From positions 1 through 64,000 of the forward strand of contig JAZBOL010000097.1 in NCBI GenBank assembly GCA_036351115.1: a DNA stretch of 64,000 bases. The letters run 5' to 3'. Both the position numbers and the translations under genes were made by a program. A model generated the notes under the pieces. The model made no database searches. It worked only from the letters and a program-made list of their open reading frames with translations, and was not told the DNA's origin. Position 1 is the stretch's first letter; every line of letters starts with the position of its first letter. Source of the DNA: Marinihelvus sp036351115 (lineage in GTDB: Bacteria; Pseudomonadota; Gammaproteobacteria; Xanthomonadales; SZUA-36). Below are positions 31,286 to 41,519 of the stretch, one piece after another.

Positions 31286-32398
31286 TCAGTCCGGCGGGTT
31301 CAGCCAGCGGCTCTGCTCGTCCATCAGCGCCTTCATCTGCTCGCCGGTCTGGGGCAGCTGGTCCGGCGGCAGATCGAGGTGATTCAGGGGCACCTCGTCG
31401 ACGAACTGGTCGTAAACGGGCTGCACCACCTCCATCGGGTAGCGGTTGATGCGTCGGCCTTCGCGAAACTCGGCGATGGGGATTTCCGCCGTGATGATGC
31501 TCTCGTTGTTGCTCTCGTCCTCGGCGAGCACCTTGCCGTCCGGATCGACGATCAGGGAGCCGCCGCCCATGTGGGCCCAGTCGCTGTCCGGCGGAAAGGT
31601 GATGTTGGACATGGCCGAGTAGTAGTCGTTGTAGAGCGCCGTGGCCTGCACGTCGACCTTGGAGAAAAGCGTCGAGGTGCGGAACATGATCTCCACGCCG
31701 CGCATGCCGAAGGCGGCGAAGACGAAGGGGTCGAGCTGCACCGTGCTGACGGCGATGTTGCCGTATTCGGTCATCAGGACGGGGAATTCCTCCTCGATGC
31801 CGTACATCGCCCGGAACCGGTCCCGGACATTCTCCACGGTGGTCGTGGGAATCTCCCGCGTGGCGTACAGCCGCTTCACGCTGCGCGGCTTCCAGAATTC
31901 CCCGACGACTTCGCCGTTGCGGCCGATCACCGTGTTGATGGACAGGATGTGGCCAGGCCAGGCGTCGTCCCGGGCATAGCTGCCGAAAATCAGGTAGCTG
32001 TCACAGGCCTTCGCCACCTCGCCGAGCGCCGCGGTCTCCGGACCGGGGATCTCGATGGTGAATTTCAGCTTTTCATCCCGGGTACCGGAGGAATAACCGG
32101 TCAGCGGAAATTCGTTGAACAGGATGAAATCCGGCGAGGGGCCCTCCTCGCAGGCCTTCCCGGCCCAGCCCTTCATGATGGCCAGGTTGGCCTTCAGGCC
32201 GTCCGCCACGTTTTCGTAGTCCTGCAGATTCCTGACCCCGTTCTGCACCACCTTGACCACCACCGTGTCCTTTTCCAGGGGAACGGTGGGATAGGTTCCA
32301 TCGGGCCGCACGAGCTGGGGCGTTTCCTGGGCGTGCGCCAGGGCGCTGCCAAGCAGCAGCAGTGGCGTGAACAGCAGGGAAATGCGTCCTCGAATCAA
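31286..32398 (-). CDS. Exported nitrilase-fold (carbon-nitrogen hydrolase) protein lacking the catalytic cysteine
   Basis: From TTG 32398, which overlaps the cytochrome c stop as TTGA, the 370-residue product starts with a signal peptide (IRGRISLLFTPLLLLGSALA). The nitrilase fold is evident: E96 in FILFNEFPLTG, K170 in EFWKPRSVKR, and the later GVEIMFRTST and GGGSLIVDPDGKVLAE. Where amidases have the cysteine in an ICxDxxxPE-type motif, this protein reads IAVSTVQLDPF, so the nucleophile position is S218 by my alignment and the following Glu is also lost. It may be a serine variant, a binding protein or inactive. Convergent with the amidohydrolase gene, six bases apart. Confidence 0.8.
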   Translation of the reverse strand: MIRGRISLLFTPLLLLGSALAHAQETPQLVRPDGTYPTVPLEKDTVVVKVVQNGVRNLQDYENVADGLKANLAIMKGWAGKACEEGPSPDFILFNEFPLTGYSSGTRDEKLKFTIEIPGPETAALGEVAKACDSYLIFGSYARDDAWPGHILSINTVIGRNGEVVGEFWKPRSVKRLYATREIPTTTVENVRDRFRAMYGIEEEFPVLMTEYGNIAVSTVQLDPFVFAAFGMRGVEIMFRTSTLFSKVDVQATALYNDYYSAMSNITFPPDSDWAHMGGGSLIVDPDGKVLAEDESNNESIITAEIPIAEFREGRRINRYPMEVVQPVYDQFVDEVPLNHLDLPPDQLPQTGEQMKALMDEQSRWLNPPD

Positions 32399-32805
32399 GG
32401 CGCCGGAGCCTGGGACGAGAAGTGCCTGGCCAGCGCGAGGGCTTCCTGCTTGCTCATCTGGTTGACCACGTCGCACATGCTCATGTGGCCCTTGGACGGC
32501 TCGTCCCCGTCTACCGGCACATCGGGACACACACGCTCGTAGAAGTAGAAGCGCTCGATTTCGGCGAACAGCGCATCCGCATCCCGACCGGCCAGGGCGG
32601 GCACATCGGATCGTTCGGAACGGCCGCTTTCCCCGTGGCAGGTCTCGCACAACTGGACGAGATAGGTCATGTGCTTTTCTTCGACCGGACTTCCTTCGCT
32701 GCCGGGTAGTGACGGGGTGTACTGTTCCTGTGCGTGCACCGGTGTCAGCACGGCAAGCGCCAGCACGACAGCGGCAAGTCGGGTGAGGCTTTGGGACATC
32801 TTCAT
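32395..32805 (-). CDS. Periplasmic c-type cytochrome
   Basis: A 136-residue protein with signal peptide (to about VHAQ) and a single heme-attachment motif CETCH followed by GESGRSE and PALAGRD, as in class I cytochromes c of the c553/c4 type. A distal methionine is likely in KGHMSMCDVVNQMS. GGAGAACGGACC precedes ATG 32805. It is coupled to the nitrilase-fold gene downstream, an uncommon pairing. Confidence 0.9.
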   Translation of the reverse strand: MKMSQSLTRLAAVVLALAVLTPVHAQEQYTPSLPGSEGSPVEEKHMTYLVQLCETCHGESGRSERSDVPALAGRDADALFAEIERFYFYERVCPDVPVDGDEPSKGHMSMCDVVNQMSKQEALALARHFSSQAPAP

Positions 32806-32896
32806 GGTCCGTTCTCCAGCTACGGGTTCGATCCCAGCCTAGGCCGGGGCCGGTGCGTACCCCTTGACGCATGTCATTCAAGCGCCCAATTTTGGG

Positions 32897-32902
32897 TATA
32901 GT
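32897..32902 (+). promoter_or_regulatory. Possible -10 element of the oligopeptidase gene
   Basis: TATAGT stands 42 bases before ATG 32944 in the divergent gap to the cytochrome gene. It matches five of six -10 consensus bases; no good -35 at normal spacing (a TTGACG at 32864-32869 is too far, 27 bases). AGGAAGC, a good ribosome binding site, follows closer to the start. Confidence 0.3.
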
Positions 32903-32943
32903 GGCGGGCCGTCTGCCCCCCATGCAAGCCCAGGAAGCACTCC

Positions 32944-35139
<2,196 letters not shown>

Positions 35140-35160
35140 CCGGTTGACGAACCGCGACGT

Positions 35161-35190
35161 AAAGGCCCCGGACCCCGGGGCCTTTTTTTT
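35161..35190 (+). terminator. Rho-independent terminator after the S9A oligopeptidase gene
   Basis: A perfect 11-bp stem (AAAGGCCCCGG / CCGGGGCCTTT, loop ACC) followed by an uninterrupted T tract. It sits 21 bases after the stop of the oligopeptidase gene and lies between two convergent genes. Confidence 0.92.
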
Positions 35191-35194
35191 GGGC

Positions 35195-35854
35195 CTAGGC
35201 CCGGGTCATGATCCAGGCGAAGACGCCGAGGAAGGCGAGCACCCCCGCGACCAGCGCCACCATGAACAGGGTGTAGGCCTTCTGCAGCAGGTGGAATTTC
35301 TTGTTGAGCACGCTGCCGATGCCGTGAATATCCCGCATCATCGCCTCGTAGGTCGCCTCCCGATCGCCCATGAGGTCGCTCATGCCCTCGACGAACTCCG
35401 ATTCCCGGAGGTAGGCGAAGTTGCCGAAAAACAGCAGGTTGCCCTCGCTGTGGCGCAGATCGCCGAGGGTGACGGTCTGGTGGCTGACACGGGGCCTGGC
35501 GGCCTGGATGGAATAGACGAGGGATACCATGGTGCCCAGCAGCAGGATCGTGGTGGGCAGCATGAGCCAGGGGTTCGAGTCGAGCTTCGGCGCCACCGCG
35601 GCGATGATGATGGAAATGATGATCCCGTTGATGCTGATCATCATGTTGGCCTTGTTGTCGGCCAGGCCCGTGAGGTCCATCTGCACCCGGTAGATGTTCC
35701 GGAACATCGTTTCGATGCCCCGGTTGCTGCCGGGCTTCTTCGGCGGCGTCTCGTCAGACGGCGGGCCGGCGTCCCTGTCCTTTTCCGCCAGGGCGCTCTC
35801 CAGGGCGCTGGTTGCCTGCCGCAGGCGCTTCTCTGCCGTTTCGAGTGAGCTCAT
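35195..35854 (-). CDS. Orphan Pycsar-effector-like (PycTM/DUF5706) membrane protein
   Basis: A 219-residue protein. Residues 4-27 form a coiled-coil-like helix, 50-70 the conserved helix ending LADNKANMMISINGIII, then membrane helices at about 72-89, 96-117 and 195-216. The later NLLFFGNFAYLRESEFVEGM and MMRDIHGIGSVLNKKFHLLQ are characteristic of DUF5706/PycTM proteins, the membrane effectors of Pycsar (cyclic-CMP/UMP) anti-phage systems. No PycC-type nucleotide cyclase or HD domain is encoded nearby; the flanking genes are an oligopeptidase and a cyclophilin. It may be a housekeeping homologue or respond to a distant cyclase. Confidence 0.75.
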   Translation of the reverse strand: MSSLETAEKRLRQATSALESALAEKDRDAGPPSDETPPKKPGSNRGIETMFRNIYRVQMDLTGLADNKANMMISINGIIISIIIAAVAPKLDSNPWLMLPTTILLLGTMVSLVYSIQAARPRVSHQTVTLGDLRHSEGNLLFFGNFAYLRESEFVEGMSDLMGDREATYEAMMRDIHGIGSVLNKKFHLLQKAYTLFMVALVAGVLAFLGVFAWIMTRA

Positions 35855-35891
35855 AGGCCCAATATAGCGCCTTCCGGCACCCTGCCCCCGG

Positions 35892-36941
35892 TCAGCGGGA
35901 AGCGCTGTCCTCCTGCAGCGCCTCGCACAGCGCGACGTTGTCGGCGACCACGCGCCGGACGGGGACCGTACCGGAGACCCCCGGAACCGGGAAGTCGTAC
36001 GCCACCGAGGCGGCGTTGCAGCCCTCGAAGGTCACGGTCACGGTGCCGTAGGCGTCGTTCTCCACCGCGGGCAGGGCGGCGTCAAACACGCCGCCGCTGG
36101 TCAGCGTCGCGTCCAGCGTCGCCACGTTGCCGCTGAAGCTGCCCTGGGCCGTGATCCAGCGGTGCCCGGGCTCACCCAGGATGGCCGTCACGTCCCCGGG
36201 CGGCCGTTCCGTGTCGAAGGTGAACCAGGACAGGAAAAACAGGCCCTGGTCCGGGAACACGTTGAAGAAGAAACCCTGGCCCGCCGTCGCCGGGTTGAAC
36301 CAGGCGTCGTTCAGGCCACTGTTGATGACGAAATCGCTGTTTTCCGTCACCGTCGCCAGCACGAAATTTTCATTCCTGACCGGCTCGCCCGGAGTGTATT
36401 CGTACAGGGGCGTATCCGTGAATGCCGCCCCGAGGCCATTGATGCGGAAGGTCGGCAGGGCGCTGATCGCATCGACCACCTCCATGCCGTTGCCGACCAC
36501 CTCACCGAACACGGTGAACCCGCCGTTCTGGTTGTCGAGGTTCTCGCTGTTGTCCGCCAGGTTCACGAACCAGCCGGAGGTCGCGCTGTCCGGGTCGCCC
36601 CCCAGCTTCGCCATGGCGACGGTGCCCCGGAGATTGGACCGGCCAAACTCGTTGACCACGGGATCGTCCGTCGGGATGTTCTCGAGCAGGTCATCCACGA
36701 TGCGAAAGCTGCCGGTCTGCAGCACGAAATCCTCGATGTTCCGGTGCACGACGTTGGCTTCGTAGCGCCCGTCACGAACGTAATTCAGGAAATTCGCCAC
36801 CGTGTTCGGCGCCTCGTCCTCGAACAGCTCGATCTCGAAGCTGCCGAGCTGGGTTTCCACGGTGACGCGGTCGGCAGACACCGGGGTCGCGAGGCACAGG
36901 GAAAGGCCAAGGAGGCCGAAAGCAGTCAGGGAATGGCGCAT
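35892..36941 (-). CDS. Exported cyclophilin-type peptidyl-prolyl isomerase with extra C-terminal domain
   Basis: A 349-residue protein with signal peptide (MRHSLTAFGLLGLSLCLATP, cleavage near VSAD). Residues 25-200 are a cyclophilin domain of bacterial type: VTVETQLGSFEIELFEDEAP, NTVANFLNYVRDGRYE, VVHRNIEDFVLQTG, GTVAMAKLGGDPDSATSGWF and GFTVFGEVVGNGMEVVD. Residues 205-349 are a separate beta-rich domain starting GLNDAWFNPATAGQGFFFNV and with two cysteines, of a type I associate with exported proteins in Wenzhouxiangella/Xanthomonadales relatives. A role in periplasmic protein folding is likely; the second domain probably binds a partner. Confidence 0.87.
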   Translation of the reverse strand: MRHSLTAFGLLGLSLCLATPVSADRVTVETQLGSFEIELFEDEAPNTVANFLNYVRDGRYEANVVHRNIEDFVLQTGSFRIVDDLLENIPTDDPVVNEFGRSNLRGTVAMAKLGGDPDSATSGWFVNLADNSENLDNQNGGFTVFGEVVGNGMEVVDAISALPTFRINGLGAAFTDTPLYEYTPGEPVRNENFVLATVTENSDFVINSGLNDAWFNPATAGQGFFFNVFPDQGLFFLSWFTFDTERPPGDVTAILGEPGHRWITAQGSFSGNVATLDATLTSGGVFDAALPAVENDAYGTVTVTFEGCNAASVAYDFPVPGVSGTVPVRRVVADNVALCEALQEDSASR

Positions 36942-37065
36942 GAGTCATCCAGGGTTTCGATCATCGTGGCCCGCCATTCTCCTGAATTCCGGGCCGAAGT
37001 GAAACCCTTGGACCGCCCCTATGACAGCGTCCCCCGGAGCGCATCCCGCGACAGGCTGTCCGGAC

Positions 37066-38292
37066 TCAGACCGCGGGCGGCGGTGTCGCCCGGGCGCGCT
37101 CCGGCATCCAGAAGGGTTTTTTGCGCACGGTGCACCGGGCGACCTTGCCGTACTGGCGCAGCTCCTTTTCGTAATCGATCCAGGCCCAGAGCTCACGGTC
37201 GATGAACTCCGTCCGCACCATGGCGAGGGCGATGTTGGCCTTGGCGGCCGGGGACCACATGGCCGAAGTCACGTAGCCGACCTCCTTGCGGCACGCGGCA
37301 TCGGCGTAAATCCAGGAGGACTCGGCCGGCTTGTTGCCCTCGATATCGAGGCGGATCAGCGTGTAGGCCGGCCCGGCCTGCTTTTGCGCCCAGAGCGCCC
37401 GGCGGCCGTTGAAGTGGGGCTTGCCGAAATCCACGAGCCAGCCGAGACCCAGCTCGAAGGGCGTGTGGTCGTGCTCGAAGTGCACGGTCTTCAGGGCCTC
37501 GTTGAATTCCATGTAGGGCATGATGAAGCCGGCCTCGAGACGCGCCATGTTCGTGGCTTCCTCGCCGTAGGGCTGGATCTGCCAGGGCTCGCCCGCCGCG
37601 TAAAGCGCGTCCCACAGCGCCAGGCCGTGGGCGTGGTCGATCCACAGCTCGTAGCCGAGATCCCCGGTAAACCCGGTACGGGACACCATGAGCGCCATGC
37701 CCTGGAAGGCATAGTGACGAATGCCGAACGGCTTCAGGGTCTCGATGCCCTCGAGGCCCAGGCGCTGCAGCACCGAACAGGTGGTGGGGCCCTGGAAGCT
37801 CAGGGCCGCGAGCGTGTCGGAGATGTCTTCGATCCGCACGTCTTCGAAACCGAAGGCGCTTTTGCGCAACCAGGCGAGGCACGGACTGCCGCAGGTCAGC
37901 ATGAACTCGTCCTGGCCCAGGCGGAAGATGGTGCCGTCGTCCACGAGACGGCCCTCGTCGTTGCACCAGAGCACGTAGCTCACCCGGTCGATGCCCTGCT
38001 TCGTCACGTCCCGGGTCACCATGCGATCCAGCATGGCCAGGGCGTCGCCGCCCGTGATCCGGTACTTCTGCATGGGCGTGATGTCGTAAGTCCCGCAGCC
38101 GTTGCGGATGCAGAAATACTCGTACTCGGCGTCGTAGTAGTACTCGGCGAACCGGTAGCCGTTCCAGGAGGACCAGGCCTCGCGAAGATTGAGTGCGGCC
38201 TGCCGCGGATGGAAGGGCGACTCCTTCAGGCGCTCCCCGGCGTAAGGGTCCGGGGGACGGGCGCCAGGGGTTGGCGTGGAGACCTCATTCAT
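37066..38292 (-). CDS. GcvT-like folate-dependent aminomethyltransferase
   Basis: A 408-residue protein with GcvT fold signatures: GTYDITPMQKYRITGGDA, LSFQGPTTCSVLQRLG, RTGFTGDLGYELWIDH, EATNMARLEAGF and DFGKPHFNGRRALW. Such proteins pass one-carbon units from amines or sulfonium compounds to tetrahydrofolate; besides the glycine-cleavage T protein the family includes DmdA and sarcosine/dimethylglycine demethylase domains. gcvH and gcvP are not nearby, and it is coupled (8-base overlap) to two FAD amine-oxidase-like genes, so it probably receives methyl or formaldehyde units from their reaction. Confidence 0.85.
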   Translation of the reverse strand: MNEVSTPTPGARPPDPYAGERLKESPFHPRQAALNLREAWSSWNGYRFAEYYYDAEYEYFCIRNGCGTYDITPMQKYRITGGDALAMLDRMVTRDVTKQGIDRVSYVLWCNDEGRLVDDGTIFRLGQDEFMLTCGSPCLAWLRKSAFGFEDVRIEDISDTLAALSFQGPTTCSVLQRLGLEGIETLKPFGIRHYAFQGMALMVSRTGFTGDLGYELWIDHAHGLALWDALYAAGEPWQIQPYGEEATNMARLEAGFIMPYMEFNEALKTVHFEHDHTPFELGLGWLVDFGKPHFNGRRALWAQKQAGPAYTLIRLDIEGNKPAESSWIYADAACRKEVGYVTSAMWSPAAKANIALAMVRTEFIDRELWAWIDYEKELRQYGKVARCTVRKKPFWMPERARATPPPAV

Positions 38293-39904
38293 CGTAACAA
38301 TCGTCCTCCGGCACCGTGTTGGGCCGCTTCAGGTCCATGAGGATTTCCCGGGCCGCGTTGGCGCCGCAGGTCGCGGACACGCCGCCGCCCGGATGGGTGG
38401 AGGAGCCGCACATGTAGAGGTTTTTCACCGGCATGCGGTACTGGGCATAGCCCGGAAACGGCCGGTTGAACAGCAGCTGGTCGATGGTGAGCTCGCCCTG
38501 GAAAATATTGCCTTCCGTGAGGCCGATCTCGTTCTCGATTTCGTGCGGCGTGCGGACCTCCATGTGCACGATCAGGTCCTTGAAGCCCGGGCTGTGACGT
38601 TCGAGCTTGTCGACCACGGTCTGCCCGAAGGCCTCCCGCTTTTCCGGCGTCCAGGGCCCGTCCGCCAGTTTCGGCGGACAGTACTGGATGAAATTCGACA
38701 TCCAGTGGCACCCGGGCGGCGCCACGGTCGGATCCCAGGCCGAAGGAATGACCGACTCGATGAACGGGTCGTCGGACCAGCGCCCCCGCTTCCAGCAGTC
38801 GTAGGCGCGCTCGAGGGTTTCCATGTTGCCGATGAAGGCCTGGCCGCCCCGGTTCACGTAGCGGTTGTCGGGCACGTTGAGAAATTTCGGCAGACCCGAC
38901 AGGGCGATATTCACCTTGCCGGAAGAGCCACGGATCTTGTAATTGCGGGCCTTTTCCACGATCTCCGGCGGCAGGTCCTCCGGCGCCATGATGCGGGTGA
39001 AGGTCCGTCGGGCGTCGAGATTCGACACCACGATGTTCGCCGCGAGCTCATCGCCGTTCTCCAGCACCACGCCGCTGGCGCGCCCCTGCCTGACGAGGAT
39101 GCGCCCGACCGCGGCCTCCGTGCGGATCTCGCCGCCTTCGGCCAGGAAAGCACTGGCGATGGCCTGGGAGATGGCGCCCATGCCGCCCCGGGCGAGGCCC
39201 CAGGCGCCGATGTTGCCGTCCACGTCGCCCATGACATGGTGCAGCAGGATGTAAGCCGAGCCCGGCGACTCCACGCCCAGGGCCGTTCCGATGATGCCCG
39301 GGGTCGCCATGGACGCCTTGATGAGTTCGTGCTCGAAGTAATCGTCCAGGTACTCCGCCGCGCTCATGGTGAAGAAGCGGATGTACTCGTAGATCTCCCG
39401 CTCGCCCAGGGTCCAGAACTGCCTGGCCAGGAACAGGAGTTCGCGGATGTCACGAATCCTGAACGAGGTGGGGTCCGGCGGTGTGCGCATGAGGGTCTTG
39501 CGGATCAGCTGCGAGTAGCGGCTCATGTCCGCTTCGAAGCGATGCATGGCGTCCGCGTCGTGGGGCGACAGGCGCTTGAGTTCGTTGTGGTTCGCGTCTT
39601 CGTCGTGGTAGCTGAGCAGCACCTGGCCGTTCAGGCCGTAGTTGATGGTGCCCAGGTAGGGCACGAGCATGAGCCCGTGGCGGCTCAGGTCCAGGTCCCG
39701 GTGAATGGCCTGGCGCATCATGCTGCACACGTAGGAACAGCTCGAATACTGCCAGCCCTCGACCAGTTCGCGGGAAACCGCGGCGCCCCCGATGTAGTCG
39801 TTCTTCTCCAGCACCAGCACGTCCAGGCCGGCCTTCGCCAGGTAGGCGGCGTTGGTCAGCCCGTTGTGGCCGGCGCCGATGACGATGGCGTCCCATCGCT
39901 TCAT
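38285..39904 (-). CDS. FAD-dependent oxidoreductase, PYROXD2/phytoene-dehydrogenase family, copy A
   Basis: A 539-residue flavoprotein. The N-terminal dinucleotide-binding motif is DAIVIGAGHNGLTNAAYLAKAG followed by VLVLEKNDYIGGAAVSREL, and the C-terminal FAD motif is NLYMCGSSTHPGGGVSATCGANAAREI. These are typical of the phytoene-desaturase-like PYROXD2 group. Cytoplasmic; no signal peptide. It overlaps copy B upstream by four bases (ATGA) and the GcvT-like gene downstream by eight, forming one transcript. Substrate unknown; amine or thioether-type oxidation is possible. Confidence 0.88.
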   Translation of the reverse strand: MKRWDAIVIGAGHNGLTNAAYLAKAGLDVLVLEKNDYIGGAAVSRELVEGWQYSSCSYVCSMMRQAIHRDLDLSRHGLMLVPYLGTINYGLNGQVLLSYHDEDANHNELKRLSPHDADAMHRFEADMSRYSQLIRKTLMRTPPDPTSFRIRDIRELLFLARQFWTLGEREIYEYIRFFTMSAAEYLDDYFEHELIKASMATPGIIGTALGVESPGSAYILLHHVMGDVDGNIGAWGLARGGMGAISQAIASAFLAEGGEIRTEAAVGRILVRQGRASGVVLENGDELAANIVVSNLDARRTFTRIMAPEDLPPEIVEKARNYKIRGSSGKVNIALSGLPKFLNVPDNRYVNRGGQAFIGNMETLERAYDCWKRGRWSDDPFIESVIPSAWDPTVAPPGCHWMSNFIQYCPPKLADGPWTPEKREAFGQTVVDKLERHSPGFKDLIVHMEVRTPHEIENEIGLTEGNIFQGELTIDQLLFNRPFPGYAQYRMPVKNLYMCGSSTHPGGGVSATCGANAAREILMDLKRPNTVPEDDCYDE

Positions 39905-41421
39905 CGCAGGATCTCCCGGGCCGCGTTGTGGCCCGCAGCGCCCGTGAGGTCACCCGCGGGGTGCGTTCCGGCGCCACAGAGCCAGAGGCCGTGAATGGGG
40001 GTCCGGTACTGCGCGGCCTCGTAGGTCGGGCGCATCATGAGCATCTGGTCCAGGGCGAATTCCGTATGGTGCCAGTGACCCCCGGTCACGCCATGGCGCG
40101 CCTCGATATCGGCCGGGGTCAGCAGTTCGTGGCCCACGATCTGCCGCCGCAGGGTCGGGACGTGGCCCTCCAGGACATCCAGCGTGCGCTCCAGCAGGGT
40201 CTGCCGGGCGACATCATTCCAGCCGTCCCGCAGGTGCCGCGGCACGTACATCACGTGCGCGGACAGCACGTGCCCACCGTCCGGCGCCAGGGTCGGGTCA
40301 TCGAGGCTGGGCACCGCGACCTCCAGCACCGGCGTCTCGGGCAACTCGCCGTACTTGCTGCCGTCGAAGGCGAATTCGATGGCGTCGAGGCCCGGCGCCA
40401 GGACGATGCGGCCCGCCGGCCGGTCGAGGCCGGCAAAGTCCGGCAGACCGTCGAGGGCCAGGTGCAGTTTGGCCACGAGGCCATCGCAGCGCAGGCGGCG
40501 GATGCGGTTGGTGAAGCCGATTTCCAGGTGACGGGCGCCCACGAGGTCGAGGAGCGTGGTCTGCGGGTCGGCGGAGGACACCACGCGCTGCGCCTCGATG
40601 CGCTCGCCGCTTGCCAGGACCACGCCCCGGGCCTCGAAGCCATGCTCCACCGGCTCGAGAAGCAGGCGGGCCACTCGGGCGTCGGTCCGCAGCTCGGCGC
40701 CGGCCGCCCGGGCCGATGCCTCGAGGGCGCCGATGAGATTCGCCGGGCTCCGCACGGCCCGGCCGGCCATGCGGTACAGCATCATCAGCACCGCGTTGTT
40801 GGGGGACCGCGGCGCCATGCGGGAGCCGATCAGCCCATCCCAGCTGACCAGGGCCTTGAGCACCTCATCCTCGAAGTGTTCGTCCACGAGATCGCGGGTC
40901 GGCAAGGCGAACTGCCGCAGGAATTCCCGCATGTCCTCCCGGCCCATGCGACGAATCGACCAGCCCATGCGACCGAAAACCGCGAGCTCCGCCAGGGGGG
41001 CTTTCGCGATTCTCGGAATGGTCTGCAACCAGTGAGGAGCCAGCGCCTCGGCGAACGTCTTCAGCCGCCGGTGAAAATCCGGCCAGGCCGCGGCATCACT
41101 CACCGTGGCGCCGGAGAGGCTCTCGCCCTGGATCACGCGCGCATGACCGTCCGGCCCCAGCCCCACCAGGGGCAGCGGTTGCGCCCACGCCAGGCCGTGC
41201 GCCTCCAGCTCGAGGGCCGCGGCCACGGCCGTGGAGACGTGACCCGCGCTGTGCGCGACCGGGGCGCGAAACTCGTCGTGAAACGCCCTCGGCGCCGCGA
41301 GGCCACCCGGCGCCGGACCCGCCTCGAGGACGGCCACCCGCTGGCCGGCGCGCGCCAGCAGCGCGGCGCAAACCAGTCCGTTGTGGCCCGCGCCGATCAC
41401 CAGTGTGTCGAATCGATCCAA
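39901..41421 (-). CDS. FAD-dependent oxidoreductase, PYROXD2/phytoene-dehydrogenase family, copy B
   Basis: A 506-residue relative of the downstream flavoprotein: DTLVIGAGHNGLVCAALLARAG, VAVLEAGPAPGGLAAPRAFH, and the C-terminal GLWLCGAGTHPAGDLTGAAG. The start is TTG 41421 with GAGAGG about eight bases before it. The pair may form a heterodimer, since the two are coupled and similar in length but divergent in sequence, or perform consecutive steps. First gene of the three-gene operon ending with the GcvT-like gene; divergent from a membrane-protein gene. Confidence 0.87.
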   Translation of the reverse strand: MDRFDTLVIGAGHNGLVCAALLARAGQRVAVLEAGPAPGGLAAPRAFHDEFRAPVAHSAGHVSTAVAAALELEAHGLAWAQPLPLVGLGPDGHARVIQGESLSGATVSDAAAWPDFHRRLKTFAEALAPHWLQTIPRIAKAPLAELAVFGRMGWSIRRMGREDMREFLRQFALPTRDLVDEHFEDEVLKALVSWDGLIGSRMAPRSPNNAVLMMLYRMAGRAVRSPANLIGALEASARAAGAELRTDARVARLLLEPVEHGFEARGVVLASGERIEAQRVVSSADPQTTLLDLVGARHLEIGFTNRIRRLRCDGLVAKLHLALDGLPDFAGLDRPAGRIVLAPGLDAIEFAFDGSKYGELPETPVLEVAVPSLDDPTLAPDGGHVLSAHVMYVPRHLRDGWNDVARQTLLERTLDVLEGHVPTLRRQIVGHELLTPADIEARHGVTGGHWHHTEFALDQMLMMRPTYEAAQYRTPIHGLWLCGAGTHPAGDLTGAAGHNAAREILR

Positions 41422-41519
41422 ACCGCCTCTCCCGCTGTCGCGTGCAAGATTACCCCATGCCGGGTCGCGGAGGCGTGGCCGGCACGGCCGGGGTGACAGC
41501 GAGCGGTTATGCTGGTGTG

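Noticed and set aside
31286..32923. Long 545-codon version of the nitrilase-fold protein
   Set aside because: The first 175 codons overlap the cytochrome c gene in another frame and read as basic low-complexity sequence; the signal peptide begins at TTG 32398.
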